A stretch of DNA of 34,507 nt. Source: a virus. Of this stretch, positions 13,278 through 21,033 are shown one piece after another; positions within the stretch are counted from its first letter, which is position 1, and the number at the start of each line of letters is the position of its first letter. Location of the stretch: positions 1-34,507 of IMG/VR virus record IMGVR_UViG_3300018418_000057. One strand, given 5' to 3'. The notes beneath the pieces were generated by a model. That model was not told the origin of the DNA. It was given only the letters and a program-made list of their open reading frames with translations, and did not search any database. Both the position numbers and the translations under genes were made by a program.

Positions 13278-16060
13278 TTTGACTCCTCGCTTTCGTCAAT
13301 GTTATATCCCATTTCTGGGTTAACTTCTAAATCAGTTTCTGCTTCAGTACCAGCTGCTGGTGCTTCTGCTAATTCCTGGTTAGTTTTCATGATATCGGCT
13401 GCTGCTTTTTCTGCCTTGGCAACTTCAACATCATATTCTGCTTTGTGCTCACCACCAGGGGCAACTGATAATTGCTGATCTGTTTTTTCCATATCATCAG
13501 CCTCATCAAGGTTATATCCCATCTCATCGCCAACTTCGTGATGTAATTCCTTGTCAGTACCATCTCCAGGAGCAGATGCCATGTCTGAGTCTGTTTTTAC
13601 CATGTCAGGATTTGACTCTTCAGCTTTAACTGATTTTACCTCATAATCCGCATGAGATCTTCCACCCGGTGCTTCTGCTAATTGCTGATCTGTGTTTTCA
13701 ACATCTCTTTCAGACAACTCCGAATTTCCTTCGGAAGGAGCTGTAGCCATTTCGTTATCTGATGACTCCACTTCCTCTGTATTTTCATTTACGTTATACC
13801 CAATCTTATCAACCAAAGAATCCTTAAGCTTAACGCTATAATCAGTTTCCTTTTCGCTTCCTTCAGGAGCTTCTTCTAAATTAGCGTGGTCTTCTTTCTC
13901 GATATCTTTTTTACCAGCTTCATCTTGATCCTTAGCTGCAGGTGCTTCAGAAGTATTTGCCTTTAGTGTAGAAGCTGGAGTTTTATCCTTTTCAGATGCT
14001 GTTTTGTTCTCCGGAGCTACTGCCATATCCTGAGAAGACTCTTCCAAAGCATCCTCTGTATTTTCTTCAGCAGTTTCTATCGGTGTTTCGTTCTCTTTAA
14101 CCTCCTCTTGAGTTTCATCAGCTTCCTGATTTTCTTCACCAGCAGATTTTAGAGCTTCCTCAATGTCAACGATTTCATCCATTCTGAAATCACCGGTTCT
14201 TCCGTTATCCATTAGTACAGTGTAAGAACCTGACGTACTATCCATAGAAATAATCTTTCCTGTATTTCCGGACTCCTTTACCTTTACGTAATCACCAACG
14301 GTGAATTTTTGATCCTCGTTTAAATCCTCCATTTCAATAGAAGAAGATTCTATTTTTTCGATCTCCTCGTTAACAGCCGACCATTTTTTCCTAAGCGAAG
14401 ATAGCTCCTGCTCAAGCATATGCTTGGCTCTTGCCATTTCCTTAGAGTTTTCGTAAAGTGGGTTGGTAGCCATTGCTTGTGAGATCTTATTGATCTCATT
14501 TTCTACAATAGCGATATTGTCAATAATTTGCTTTCTATCATTAAGCATAATTGACTTAATTCTATTCTCACCGTCCAAGAATTCAGTTAATCCTTCAGAA
14601 ATATCATATTTCATAAGATCCTTAACCATTGAAGTAGCTTGCGTACCATTTACTTGGAATAAAGAATTCTCGTTCATTCCTTCGTTGATCCTGTTAAGAT
14701 AAAGGTTTGAGTTCCATTTAATCAAGTTTACTGATACACCTTCGAAAACTTTAGATTCTAACCTTTTAGCAAAATCAAGCTCAACAACATTTGAGAAGTT
14801 TTCATAAAGATTAATGATGTCAGAAACTGCTTTCGACTCATTAACTCCCAAGCTTCCAGATATTTCTAATGCTATCTGCTTTGCCAATTGAGTTGTGTCA
14901 CTAAAGTTAATCTTATTCTCTTTAGAATAGATTGATACAGAGTCAGACTCTTCCACAATCTTGAAGCTGCTGTTTCCAACATAGAAACTTAGTCCACTTT
15001 CGTTAATTTTAACCATCGGAGAGTAAAATGACCCTAACAAAGTTTTAAATGACTCTGGCAGAGCAGAGTATTCAACATTCGAGAGTCTCTTGATTCCCTC
15101 AGAATTACCTTCAAATACATTACTACCAATAGTAAATACTGTCTTACCACCAGAAACGTGTACTGGAGAATAAACTTTCCTCACAGAAGAATTACCATTG
15201 TTAACCGGTATACTTAGCTTAGACTCTGAGGATTCCATTAAAGAAAGCGTATTAACAAGATTTCTTACCGTCGGGTTAAAAGACCATCTCGAGATCTCTT
15301 TGGACAAAAGTGAAACGGACTTATTCTCTGATATCAACCACTTATTCAGAGATTCTGTTACTGGAGAATAGAAATCAGCACCAGCGTTCTTTTCAATAGA
15401 ATATAAAGCCTTTGAAACCTCAATCTCAGGTCTTAGCGAAGCGACGTTTTCCTTAATTGTCTCTACTGCTGATTTTACTTTGTTATCCCAGTTGAAGTTT
15501 TGTAGCTCCTGGACAAATGCCTCAGCTAATAAAAATTCAGGGGTATTATTGTTCTTTAAAAGATGAGTAAATTTCTCGCAAAGGATTTTTACATTCGGAT
15601 GCTCGTAAATGCCAGTGCCTTTCAAAGATAGAATAGACTCGTATACACCAAGATTATTAACTGCCTGTGAATCAATGAATGCTTTAGCTGAAGGATCCTT
15701 TTCTGCCACCTCCTTAAGACTCTCAGAAATATTAGTAACTTCAACAGAATCATCTTTCTTACCATCTACATAAGATCCAGAATTTTTAGAGGTATTAGAT
15801 CCAATACCACCCCAAGATTCCATTAGTTTTTGAGCTGCTGATTTAGATCTTTCTATTTCTTGCTGTCTTAGCATTTCGATAGGATTTGCAGCGGTTTCGC
15901 CTTCACTTTCCTTTACTACCTGGTCAACAGATTCAAGGATTGCGGATTCATTTACAGATTCCCCATTTTGTATTTTATTAATGTGGGATTCGCAAATCGA
16001 TCTAACTTCAGGGTTAGTGGTTGTTTCCCTAAGAGTTTTTAATTGATTAAGTAAGTCCAT
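13268..16060 (-). CDS. Long repeat-rich probable virion or prohead protein
   Basis: 930 aa from ATG 16060. A GTG 33 bases upstream is in frame but lies inside the promoter box, so it is rejected. Residues 1-500 are helical with Ser/Asn-rich stretches and many (I/L/V)-x-E sites of the kind cut by T4-type prohead proteases. About 505-590 is a coiled coil (MLEQELSSLRKKWSAVNEEIEKIESS). Next comes a KOW/SH3-like barrel KFTVGDYVKVKESGNTGKII...DNGRTGDFRMDEIVDIEEA. The last 300 residues are very acidic and repetitive, including two clear 70-aa repeats (TDQQL.xAPGG...MGYNxDE). Placement beside gp55, gp4 and portal genes and its own late box suggest a scaffold, internal head or other virion role; no family recognised. 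See the -1 frameshift extension, which would give 989 aa. Confidence 0.75.
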   Translation of the reverse strand: MDLLNQLKTLRETTTNPEVRSICESHINKIQNGESVNESAILESVDQVVKESEGETAANPIEMLRQQEIERSKSAAQKLMESWGGIGSNTSKNSGSYVDGKKDDSVEVTNISESLKEVAEKDPSAKAFIDSQAVNNLGVYESILSLKGTGIYEHPNVKILCEKFTHLLKNNNTPEFLLAEAFVQELQNFNWDNKVKSAVETIKENVASLRPEIEVSKALYSIEKNAGADFYSPVTESLNKWLISENKSVSLLSKEISRWSFNPTVRNLVNTLSLMESSESKLSIPVNNGNSSVRKVYSPVHVSGGKTVFTIGSNVFEGNSEGIKRLSNVEYSALPESFKTLLGSFYSPMVKINESGLSFYVGNSSFKIVEESDSVSIYSKENKINFSDTTQLAKQIALEISGSLGVNESKAVSDIINLYENFSNVVELDFAKRLESKVFEGVSVNLIKWNSNLYLNRINEGMNENSLFQVNGTQATSMVKDLMKYDISEGLTEFLDGENRIKSIMLNDRKQIIDNIAIVENEINKISQAMATNPLYENSKEMARAKHMLEQELSSLRKKWSAVNEEIEKIESSSIEMEDLNEDQKFTVGDYVKVKESGNTGKIISMDSTSGSYTVLMDNGRTGDFRMDEIVDIEEALKSAGEENQEADETQEEVKENETPIETAEENTEDALEESSQDMAVAPENKTASEKDKTPASTLKANTSEAPAAKDQDEAGKKDIEKEDHANLEEAPEGSEKETDYSVKLKDSLVDKIGYNVNENTEEVESSDNEMATAPSEGNSELSERDVENTDQQLAEAPGGRSHADYEVKSVKAEESNPDMVKTDSDMASAPGDGTDKELHHEVGDEMGYNLDEADDMEKTDQQLSVAPGGEHKAEYDVEVAKAEKAAADIMKTNQELAEAPAAGTEAETDLEVNPEMGYNIDESEESKKN
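13274..13693 (-). repeat. Two tandem 210-bp (70-aa) repeats coding the acidic C-terminus
   Basis: Copy A (13693-13484) and copy B (13483-13274) each begin TDQQL (the 15 bases are identical) and contain xAPGG, an EV/K-rich helix, a KT(D/N).(D/E)(M/L)A(S/E)AP motif and then EMGYN(L/I)DE. Between copies the repeats have diverged at many positions, so they are old. A third, partial MGYN-like copy (KIGYNVNE) lies upstream. Confidence 0.75.
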
Positions 16061-16082
16061 TCTACTTGTGTTTTTTTGCTTT

Positions 16083-16104
16083 CTATATATCACACCTGTG
16101 ATAT
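16083..16104 (-). promoter_or_regulatory. Candidate late promoter with overlapping dyad
   Basis: Minus strand GTGTGATATATAGAAAGC with the GATATATAG box at 16091-16083, 22 bases before the ATG at 16060. A perfect 8-2-8 inverted repeat, ATATCACA CC TGTGATAT, covers 16087-16104 and overlaps the box, which could be an operator or chance. A second weaker box (AATATATAA) lies near 16118-16126. The rest of this 93-base gap holds a 7-bp hairpin TTCCAAA/TTTGGAA without a T-tract. Confidence 0.5.
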
Positions 16105-16153
16105 TGAAACTTTTCCATTATATATTCTTCCAAATCATATTTTTTGGAAAAAC

Positions 16154-16699
16154 TTATCTTGCTATAATAATTTCAAGCTTTACGTCAATGTCAGTGTGAG
16201 GGTTGCTGAACGTAATTCCTCCGTCTTCATACGGCAGGAAATCCTCACTGAGGTTCCATCCGGTTTTTTCGGAATCTGTTGACCCTAACTTTCCACCAGT
16301 TAGAATCATTAGTTCCCCGACATTATATGTATTTCCTCTATATGTCCAATAGATGTATTTCTTGACTTGAGGGGTACCGTTTGTTGGAGTTGGGACTCCC
16401 GGTATAATAGGTGTCTGGGATCCATAAAGAATCGGATTTCTAGGAGCTGGGTACTTTACCTTAACTGCTATCCATTTAACAAATCCGTTAGAGTCCCCAA
16501 TGTCAGTTTGACTTATCTTTACACTTTTATTCCTTTTAAGGGTTACTTTTAGTCTTGAATAGGAAATTACCTCATCCCGTAAGTCACTAAAGTCAAAAAA
16601 ATTGGTGATATTGTAATCCTCCTCCAGAACAAACTTATCCTTTCTAAAAAGAAATCCCTCAATAGGCTGAGGTGGACATATAATAGGTCTTGTTGCCAT
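16154..16699 (-). CDS. Probable virion protein, paralogue of the preceding gene product
   Basis: 181 aa, beta-rich, Pro/Gly-rich linker near 95-110 (TPIIPGVPTPTNGTPQ). The C-terminal half KYIYWTYRGNTYNVGELMILTGGKL...GWNL...GGITFSNPHTDIDVKLEIII parallels the 224-aa neighbour (LLYWHYNSG..YIMSDMMMLTGQVK...KGWQTL...GGFVFSNPTEYPVKLTILTA). The ATG overlaps the neighbour's stop codon (TAATG), so the two are coupled. No family recognised; a small structural role (neck, baseplate, fibre or decoration) is inferred from context and beta-rich composition. Confidence 0.6.
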   Translation of the reverse strand: MATRPIICPPQPIEGFLFRKDKFVLEEDYNITNFFDFSDLRDEVISYSRLKVTLKRNKSVKISQTDIGDSNGFVKWIAVKVKYPAPRNPILYGSQTPIIPGVPTPTNGTPQVKKYIYWTYRGNTYNVGELMILTGGKLGSTDSEKTGWNLSEDFLPYEDGGITFSNPHTDIDVKLEIIIAR

Positions 16700-17373
16700 T
16701 AGCTTGCTGTTAATATTGTAAGTTTAACCGGATATTCAGTAGGATTTGAAAATACAAATCCACCAGTAGCTGCCCCAGTATATCCAACCTGGTCATCCAT
16801 ATCAGGCAGAGTTTGCCACCCCTTCCAGGAAGCATCAGGTTTAACTTGGCCTGTAAGCATCATCATATCAGACATAATGTATCTTAATCCACTGTTATAA
16901 TGCCAGTAGAGAAGTCTTTGGTCTTCCTCAGCATCAGCATAATAATGAGCTCTTGCCATAACAAGACTTACTTCACCCAGAGTAGTGTCAAAATCCCCAG
17001 GATCCAAATTAATAGAGGTGTCAGGGGAGATCACAAAAGATTGTCTCTGGTATCCTGAAAATGACTGTAAAGGGTGAAAATATTCAGAAAGATCTAATTT
17101 TTCATCTATATCTGCTTGATAGGTAACATTCATCGAAGTCTGAAATATCCTTACCTCGTGTGGATCGTTATAGTTTGAGAAGGTAAGATTTACTCTTCTC
17201 ATAGACCCAGGAGTGTTAGCAATTAACGTATATCTAGTATCAAAAGGACCAGACTGACCTGTCGTTAATGCTGGGTTACTATCGCCATAGCCGAAAGGAG
17301 TGCCTGATCCAGTTCCACCTTTACTAGATCCACCCCCGAAGATTTCTAAATTGTCACCTATATTTGCACTCAT
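16699..17373 (-). CDS. Probable virion protein, first of a paralogous pair
   Basis: 224 aa. Gly/Ser-rich N-terminus (FGGGSSKGGTGSGTPFGYG) and then a beta-rich body: RRVNLTFSNYNDPHEVRIFQ, LDLSEYFHPLQSF, VSLVMARAHYY, LLYWHYNSGLRYIMSDMMMLTG, and the terminal GGFVFSNPTEYPVKLTIL shared with the 181-aa product. Its ATG sits 1 base after the stop of the membrane protein gene. Together with the next gene it forms one of three tandem structural paralogue pairs in this window. Function not recognised; virion component is the best guess. Confidence 0.6.
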   Translation of the reverse strand: MSANIGDNLEIFGGGSSKGGTGSGTPFGYGDSNPALTTGQSGPFDTRYTLIANTPGSMRRVNLTFSNYNDPHEVRIFQTSMNVTYQADIDEKLDLSEYFHPLQSFSGYQRQSFVISPDTSINLDPGDFDTTLGEVSLVMARAHYYADAEEDQRLLYWHYNSGLRYIMSDMMMLTGQVKPDASWKGWQTLPDMDDQVGYTGAATGGFVFSNPTEYPVKLTILTAS

Positions 17374-17374
17374 C

Positions 17375-18163
17375 TTAAAGTCTTGTAGGGTTTATGTCGG
17401 GATTTTCCGGCATTTCTACCACTTTAGGTCTAATACGCGGGTTTATTTTGTTCGCATTTACATTAACTACCTCAACGTTATCCTCCATAATTGAATTTTT
17501 AACCTCCGCATGTTCTTCCACAATTTCTTTTTCGATAGCTTGTGCTCCATAGAAATCATCTTGAGGTGCTTCTTCATAGACAGGTGAAGACATAACATCA
17601 GGTTTAATCATATCTAAAGAAGAATCATAAATTAGAGGTTCGCTTATATCATCAGCATCATCCAACCCGGTGTCAACTGATGAATTCCAAGAATCATCCG
17701 ATGCACCACCATCTATTTCAACTTCCTCTGGTTTAATATAGTCAACCAGTGACTTGATAAAGCCAAGTGCTACGATAGGTAAAATAGCACCAGAAACAAT
17801 TGAAAGCACTCTCTTTTGGAAAACTCTCTCCTCCTCAATCAAGCCAAATAGCTCAGACCATGAACTATAATCACCAAGGTTAACAAATGCATAGTACGTG
17901 TTCCCCATAGCCTGCATTGCTGTTAAAAGTATGAATAGGAACCATACAAGGGATTTGTTCATCTTCTCCATTGCAATCAAAGAAGCAAGGGAAGCTGCAG
18001 CACCAACCTCAAATGCAATAGCTAACGAAATTGCTAACCAAGTAGGATTGGAAAGCTTAAAGAAGTCGATAACGTGGATAGTGGATATCACAGACACCAT
18101 AAGGTACAGAGACACAAAAGTAGTTATGATAAACCCGCTTACCAATTTTGATTTACTCTTCAC
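17375..18163 (-). CDS. Four-helix membrane protein with long acidic cytoplasmic tail
   Basis: 262 aa; the GTG start overlaps the stop region of the 97-aa gene, so the two are coupled. Hydrophobic helices at about 9-31, 42-64, 72-92 and 118-140 (VSGAILPIVALGFIKSLV), followed by a 110-residue Asp/Glu-rich tail with YDSSLDMIKP, VYEEAPQDDFYGAQAIEKEI and a basic end (NPRIRPKVVEMPENPDINPTRL). No transporter or holin signature I can name; four segments and a long tail are unusual for a holin. Expressed from a late-type box with another membrane protein and two probable virion proteins, so a role in lysis, membrane attachment or adsorption is possible. Confidence 0.6.
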   Translation of the reverse strand: MKSKSKLVSGFIITTFVSLYLMVSVISTIHVIDFFKLSNPTWLAISLAIAFEVGAAASLASLIAMEKMNKSLVWFLFILLTAMQAMGNTYYAFVNLGDYSSWSELFGLIEEERVFQKRVLSIVSGAILPIVALGFIKSLVDYIKPEEVEIDGGASDDSWNSSVDTGLDDADDISEPLIYDSSLDMIKPDVMSSPVYEEAPQDDFYGAQAIEKEIVEEHAEVKNSIMEDNVEVVNVNANKINPRIRPKVVEMPENPDINPTRL

Positions 18164-18446
18164 TCTCTTCTATCTTATTTTTAATCTCAGAAAGTGAAAT
18201 TCTCTTCTTATCAAAATCGTCCTCATAAATAAGGAACTGAAACATTACCTGATTCATCTCATGCCTGATCTCAGCCTTTGTAAGTGTGTTGATCGAGTCA
18301 AGTTTGGTATTTAATTCTGTGTTGGATGCTTTGAGCTCCTTTTCAATACGGTCGATGTCTCTGTTTACCCCGCACTGTCTGAAAAAAACCAATACTAGAA
18401 ATCCTAATACTATGAATTGGAAGTTGTCTTTAATCTTTTGTACCAT
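18153..18446 (-). CDS. Small membrane-anchored coiled-coil protein
   Basis: 97 aa. One N-terminal hydrophobic segment (FQFIVLGFLVLVFF, about 9-22) followed by RQCG and then a long charged coiled coil (DIDRIEKELKASNTELNTKLDSINTL...). This layout is like inner-membrane spanins or signal-anchored coils, but no outer-membrane partner with a lipobox is seen. It is the first gene behind the GATATATAG box at 18470-18478 and overlaps the four-helix membrane protein by 11 bases. Function unknown; lysis is one possibility. Confidence 0.55.
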   Translation of the reverse strand: MVQKIKDNFQFIVLGFLVLVFFRQCGVNRDIDRIEKELKASNTELNTKLDSINTLTKAEIRHEMNQVMFQFLIYEDDFDKKRISLSEIKNKIEESEE

Positions 18447-18469
18447 GATTATTTACAATTTTAGTTTTA

Positions 18470-18478
18470 CTATATATC
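18470..18478 (-). promoter_or_regulatory. Candidate late promoter box GATATATAG
   Basis: Minus strand GGTTAGATATATAGTAAAAC, 23 bases before the ATG at 18446. The 14-mer TTAGATATATAGTA is identical to the one upstream of the tail sheath (28976-28988), which makes chance unlikely. It lies just after a strong terminator, as expected for the start of a new transcription unit. Confidence 0.65.
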
Positions 18479-18499
18479 TAACCCAAATCCATATACACT

Positions 18500-18533
18500 A
18501 AAAAATAGGCCTAGATCACTCAAGGCCTATTTT
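18500..18533 (-). terminator. Strong intrinsic terminator closing the 19-21 kb operon
   Basis: Perfect 10-bp stem AAAATAGGCC / GGCCTATTTT with a 12-base loop, followed on the minus strand by more T's. It lies 26 bases after the stop of the 173-aa gene and before the next late box. The symmetrical A/T ends mean it could also stop plus-strand transcripts. Confidence 0.88.
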
Positions 18534-18558
18534 ATATAATGGTTTTGTATAGTGTGCT

Positions 18559-19080
18559 CTAGGCTAATTCAAGCCCCTGTTGAGCTGCGGCGAGTTCTTT
18601 TTCTAAATCCTGAATCTCTCTTGCATCAGCTTTTGCAGATTCCAGGCCTTGTTCAAAAGGCTTCAAAAGGGAAATAAATTCCTTAGCTTCTTTAAGTCCT
18701 TTACCACTTTGCTTAGATATAAAATAGTGACTTGCTTCTAAAGGCAAAGCTTGTAAGTAAAGTATATTGTTCTTAATGCCATCAGATTTTAGATTATCCA
18801 AAACCTTACAAATTTCAATAACGCCAAGAGACTCCTTTTCTTTCCATTCTGCCTCATTTTCCATAAAACTGATAAATCTATCTATGTGATCCATTGATTC
18901 AAACTGGACTGCATAAACTTTGGTAGCTACTCTCTTTTTTGCATTTTCTAGGTTTTCCTCAGCAGCTTTAATCCTTCCCTCATTTAAACGAGAAAGAGCT
19001 TCTTCACCCACTGAATCTGCAAGTTGGTCAGCATCTAGTTCTACTACTTTTGGCTGTGTTTGTTTTTTTGACTTTGCCAT
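18559..19080 (-). CDS. Hypothetical helical protein
   Basis: 173 aa. Basic Lys/Gln-rich start (MAKSKKQTQPK), then almost wholly helical: a coiled coil (EEALSRLNEGRIKAAEENLE), a middle part with VYAVQFESMDHIDRFISFMEN and NNILYLQALPLEASHYF, and a terminal acidic coil (AREIQDLEKELAAAQQG). No motif for an enzyme or for DNA binding. It follows the nuclease gene after 41 bases and is the last gene before the strong terminator. Function not recognised. Confidence 0.6.
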   Translation of the reverse strand: MAKSKKQTQPKVVELDADQLADSVGEEALSRLNEGRIKAAEENLENAKKRVATKVYAVQFESMDHIDRFISFMENEAEWKEKESLGVIEICKVLDNLKSDGIKNNILYLQALPLEASHYFISKQSGKGLKEAKEFISLLKPFEQGLESAKADAREIQDLEKELAAAQQGLELA

Positions 19081-19121
19081 TTGATTTCTTTTTATTTTTT
19101 AGTTATTTAAACAGTAATGTT

Positions 19122-19928
19122 TCACTCGGAGATATCGAAAACATCGAATTCTTCCCGATTATGTTGCAAATATATCTTAAGTCTTTCTCGTAAGTCTTTT
19201 ACAGGATATAGTTTAGGTTTGTCTTGAGGCCCAATGTGGCAAAGGAAACCTCCATGGGTTTCTAATCCGGTTTCTTCCTCTATTATTAGCCTATACAGGC
19301 TAATTTGTATGGAATATTCATTATGAGAATTCTCATAAAGATCCACGAAAGGATGCAAAAGTTTTTTGAATCTACCCTTTGGATGATTATCGTCCTTAAA
19401 TTCCTTATTGGTCTTCCAATCACCGATGAGGAACAAAAGCTTATTTTCTTTCTTGTCCCACATAAGAAAGGGTTGATCCACGGTTCCAGCTAATCTCCAT
19501 TTTTTCGAAAATACCTTTAACTCAGACTCCAGTGGCACAAGGTCTGTAAATCTTTCATCTCTAAGGACTAAGAATTTTTCGACCCTACTCCTAACTTCCG
19601 GGTCTTCTGGCATTTCAGGATCCAATCCTGTCCAGTAATCTTCTATCCACTTATGAACCTTGGTTCCAAGAGCATTTGCAACATTCGCTTTTTCTTGCCA
19701 TTCGGATTTTATAACAGAAACGTCTACACCTCTTTCATCGGCTTTTCTATTAGCCCAATACTCACGATCAAAGGGGACTTTAAACTTTTTAAGAAAGGTA
19801 GTAACAGAATCATATTTGACCCCATCAAAATGATATGTATGAACAGACTCGTTAAAAATAAATCTAGAGTCCTTAAAAATATCTAGCTTCTTTTGATAAT
19901 CCTGTTTTGTCTTCTCTAAATTAAGCAA
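19122..19928 (-). CDS. PD-(D/E)XK exonuclease (RecB/Cas4-like)
   Basis: 268 aa, apparently starting at TTG 19928 overlapping the previous stop; no in-frame ATG occurs early. RecB-like nuclease motifs are in order: GTKVHKWIEDY with His92, PLESELKVFS (Glu134/136), AGTVDQPF with Asp151, FLIGDWKTNK with Asp170 and Lys172, and the QxxxY motif IQISLYR (Gln208, Tyr212). The family cuts DNA ends in repair, recombination or host DNA breakdown. There are no four-cysteine iron-sulphur ligands as in Cas4. It is co-transcribed with an ECF-like sigma factor and a membrane protein. Confidence 0.82.
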   Translation of the reverse strand: MLNLEKTKQDYQKKLDIFKDSRFIFNESVHTYHFDGVKYDSVTTFLKKFKVPFDREYWANRKADERGVDVSVIKSEWQEKANVANALGTKVHKWIEDYWTGLDPEMPEDPEVRSRVEKFLVLRDERFTDLVPLESELKVFSKKWRLAGTVDQPFLMWDKKENKLLFLIGDWKTNKEFKDDNHPKGRFKKLLHPFVDLYENSHNEYSIQISLYRLIIEEETGLETHGGFLCHIGPQDKPKLYPVKDLRERLKIYLQHNREEFDVFDISE

Positions 19929-20382
19929 ATCCCAAATAAGTTATAATTAATTCCAATTTCAAAAAAACAAAAGTAATAGCAGTTACCTCTAATAAAAATC
20001 TTAAAATCCAAAGCCAAGACAAATGCCTAAAAAAGAAGTAATAAATAACCAAATAGGAATCCCCGTTTGTTTCAGGTAGAGGCTTAAGTACGGGAGTAAT
20101 AATCTCTTGCAAATTTAGCTTAGTTAAGTAGTCGTTTACCGATTTAATCTCTTCAAAAACGTAGGCAGGTCTTGCATCGACAGGGAAATCCCTAGATTGT
20201 GTTACCTCCGGCGGTAAATTTACAACAGTGTAAATTCTACCAAGCCAATCATGTCTCAGCCTCAACCGTGTCCAAAAGGGAGAGTTCATGCTCTCATCCT
20301 TTACAGTGGACCTGTATTGGGAGTATACCCTTAACTCCCTAATGATCTTTAATATCCTAAATATAGCTAGTATTCTTCCCAT
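19921..20382 (-). CDS. Hypothetical protein with C-terminal membrane helix
   Basis: 153 aa, ATG overlapping the sigma factor's stop (TAATG). The soluble part contains RLRLRHDWLGRIYTVVNLPPEV, PVDARPAYVFEEIKSVNDYL and LNLQEIITPVLKPLP; the C-terminal 30 residues (WLWILRFLLEVTAITFVFLKLELIITYLGFA) form one or two hydrophobic helices. Pattern suggests a small tail-anchored membrane protein. I do not recognise the family. Coupling to the sigma factor upstream and nuclease downstream may indicate a regulatory link, but this is only context. Confidence 0.55.
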   Translation of the reverse strand: MGRILAIFRILKIIRELRVYSQYRSTVKDESMNSPFWTRLRLRHDWLGRIYTVVNLPPEVTQSRDFPVDARPAYVFEEIKSVNDYLTKLNLQEIITPVLKPLPETNGDSYLVIYYFFFRHLSWLWILRFLLEVTAITFVFLKLELIITYLGFA

Positions 20383-20999
20383 TATTTAAAATCAGATTTT
20401 CCCATAGCATCCTCCATTTTCTTTCGGATTTTAGTACGGGCTCTTCTAATTCTTGTAGCAATAGACCTCTTCTTTATTCCATACTTATCGGCTATATCTT
20501 TGTATTTCATTCCATTAATCTCACGATCAATCATAATATCCCGATAGATAAGAGGAAGGTCTTTGATCTCATCGATGACTTGTTCATAAACATCGTCAAT
20601 ATCATTTCCTCCACAAAGAAATTCCCAGAGAGGGTCGTCTTCTATATCATAAGAAGGGTTTCTTTCCTCAGCTTTCGCCGAAGTGTACTCCATCTCTTCA
20701 GAAGTTTGTGAAATATATCGCTTCCTGCTCTTAAGAAGTAAAAGAGATTCGTTCCTAGCTATATTATAACACCAGGTAGAAAAGTTACCCCTCTCGCGGT
20801 CATATTGATCTATCTTCTGCCATACTTTTGACATTGCATTTAAGAAAGCATCCTCGGCCAACTCAAAGTCTTTAAGAATTCCATAACAGTGGTTTAGTAC
20901 TCCGGGTTTTACCCTTTCATAGAGAGGCCGGAATTCCCTCTCTCCTTTAGTCTGAATGAAGCTTTCAGCTAAAACTTGAATATTCTTTTCTTTTGCCAT
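20382..20999 (-). CDS. ECF-like sigma-70 family factor
   Basis: 205 aa with two sigma domains. Region 2 is at about 25-93: FELAEDAFLNAMSKVWQKID, then RGNFSTWCYNIARNESLLLLKSRKR. Region 4 is at about 140-197: LPLIYRDIMIDREINGMKYK, DIADKYGIKKRSIATRIRRA, RTKIRKKM, a clear helix-turn-helix. A 45-residue acidic linker separates them, and region 3 is absent, as in ECF factors. It would redirect host RNA polymerase to a subset of promoters. It is distinct from the gp55-like factor at 12.7 kb, so the phage carries at least two. AGGAGGT lies upstream but about 35 bases from the ATG, too far for a normal ribosome site. Confidence 0.85.
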   Translation of the reverse strand: MAKEKNIQVLAESFIQTKGEREFRPLYERVKPGVLNHCYGILKDFELAEDAFLNAMSKVWQKIDQYDRERGNFSTWCYNIARNESLLLLKSRKRYISQTSEEMEYTSAKAEERNPSYDIEDDPLWEFLCGGNDIDDVYEQVIDEIKDLPLIYRDIMIDREINGMKYKDIADKYGIKKRSIATRIRRARTKIRKKMEDAMGKSDFK

Positions 21000-21033
21000 T
21001 TTTGATTCCCCCAGTAATTTCCTTTTTTACCTC

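Noticed and set aside
13129-13323. Plus-strand open frame of 64 codons over the end of the repeat protein
   Set aside because: It is antisense to a frame with strong coding character; its openness reflects the composition of the -1 frame extension and inverted repeat.
16061-16093. GTG start 33 bases upstream for the repeat protein
   Set aside because: The GTG is part of the GTGATATATAG promoter box, so it would probably lie upstream of the transcript start; the ATG at 16060 is better placed.
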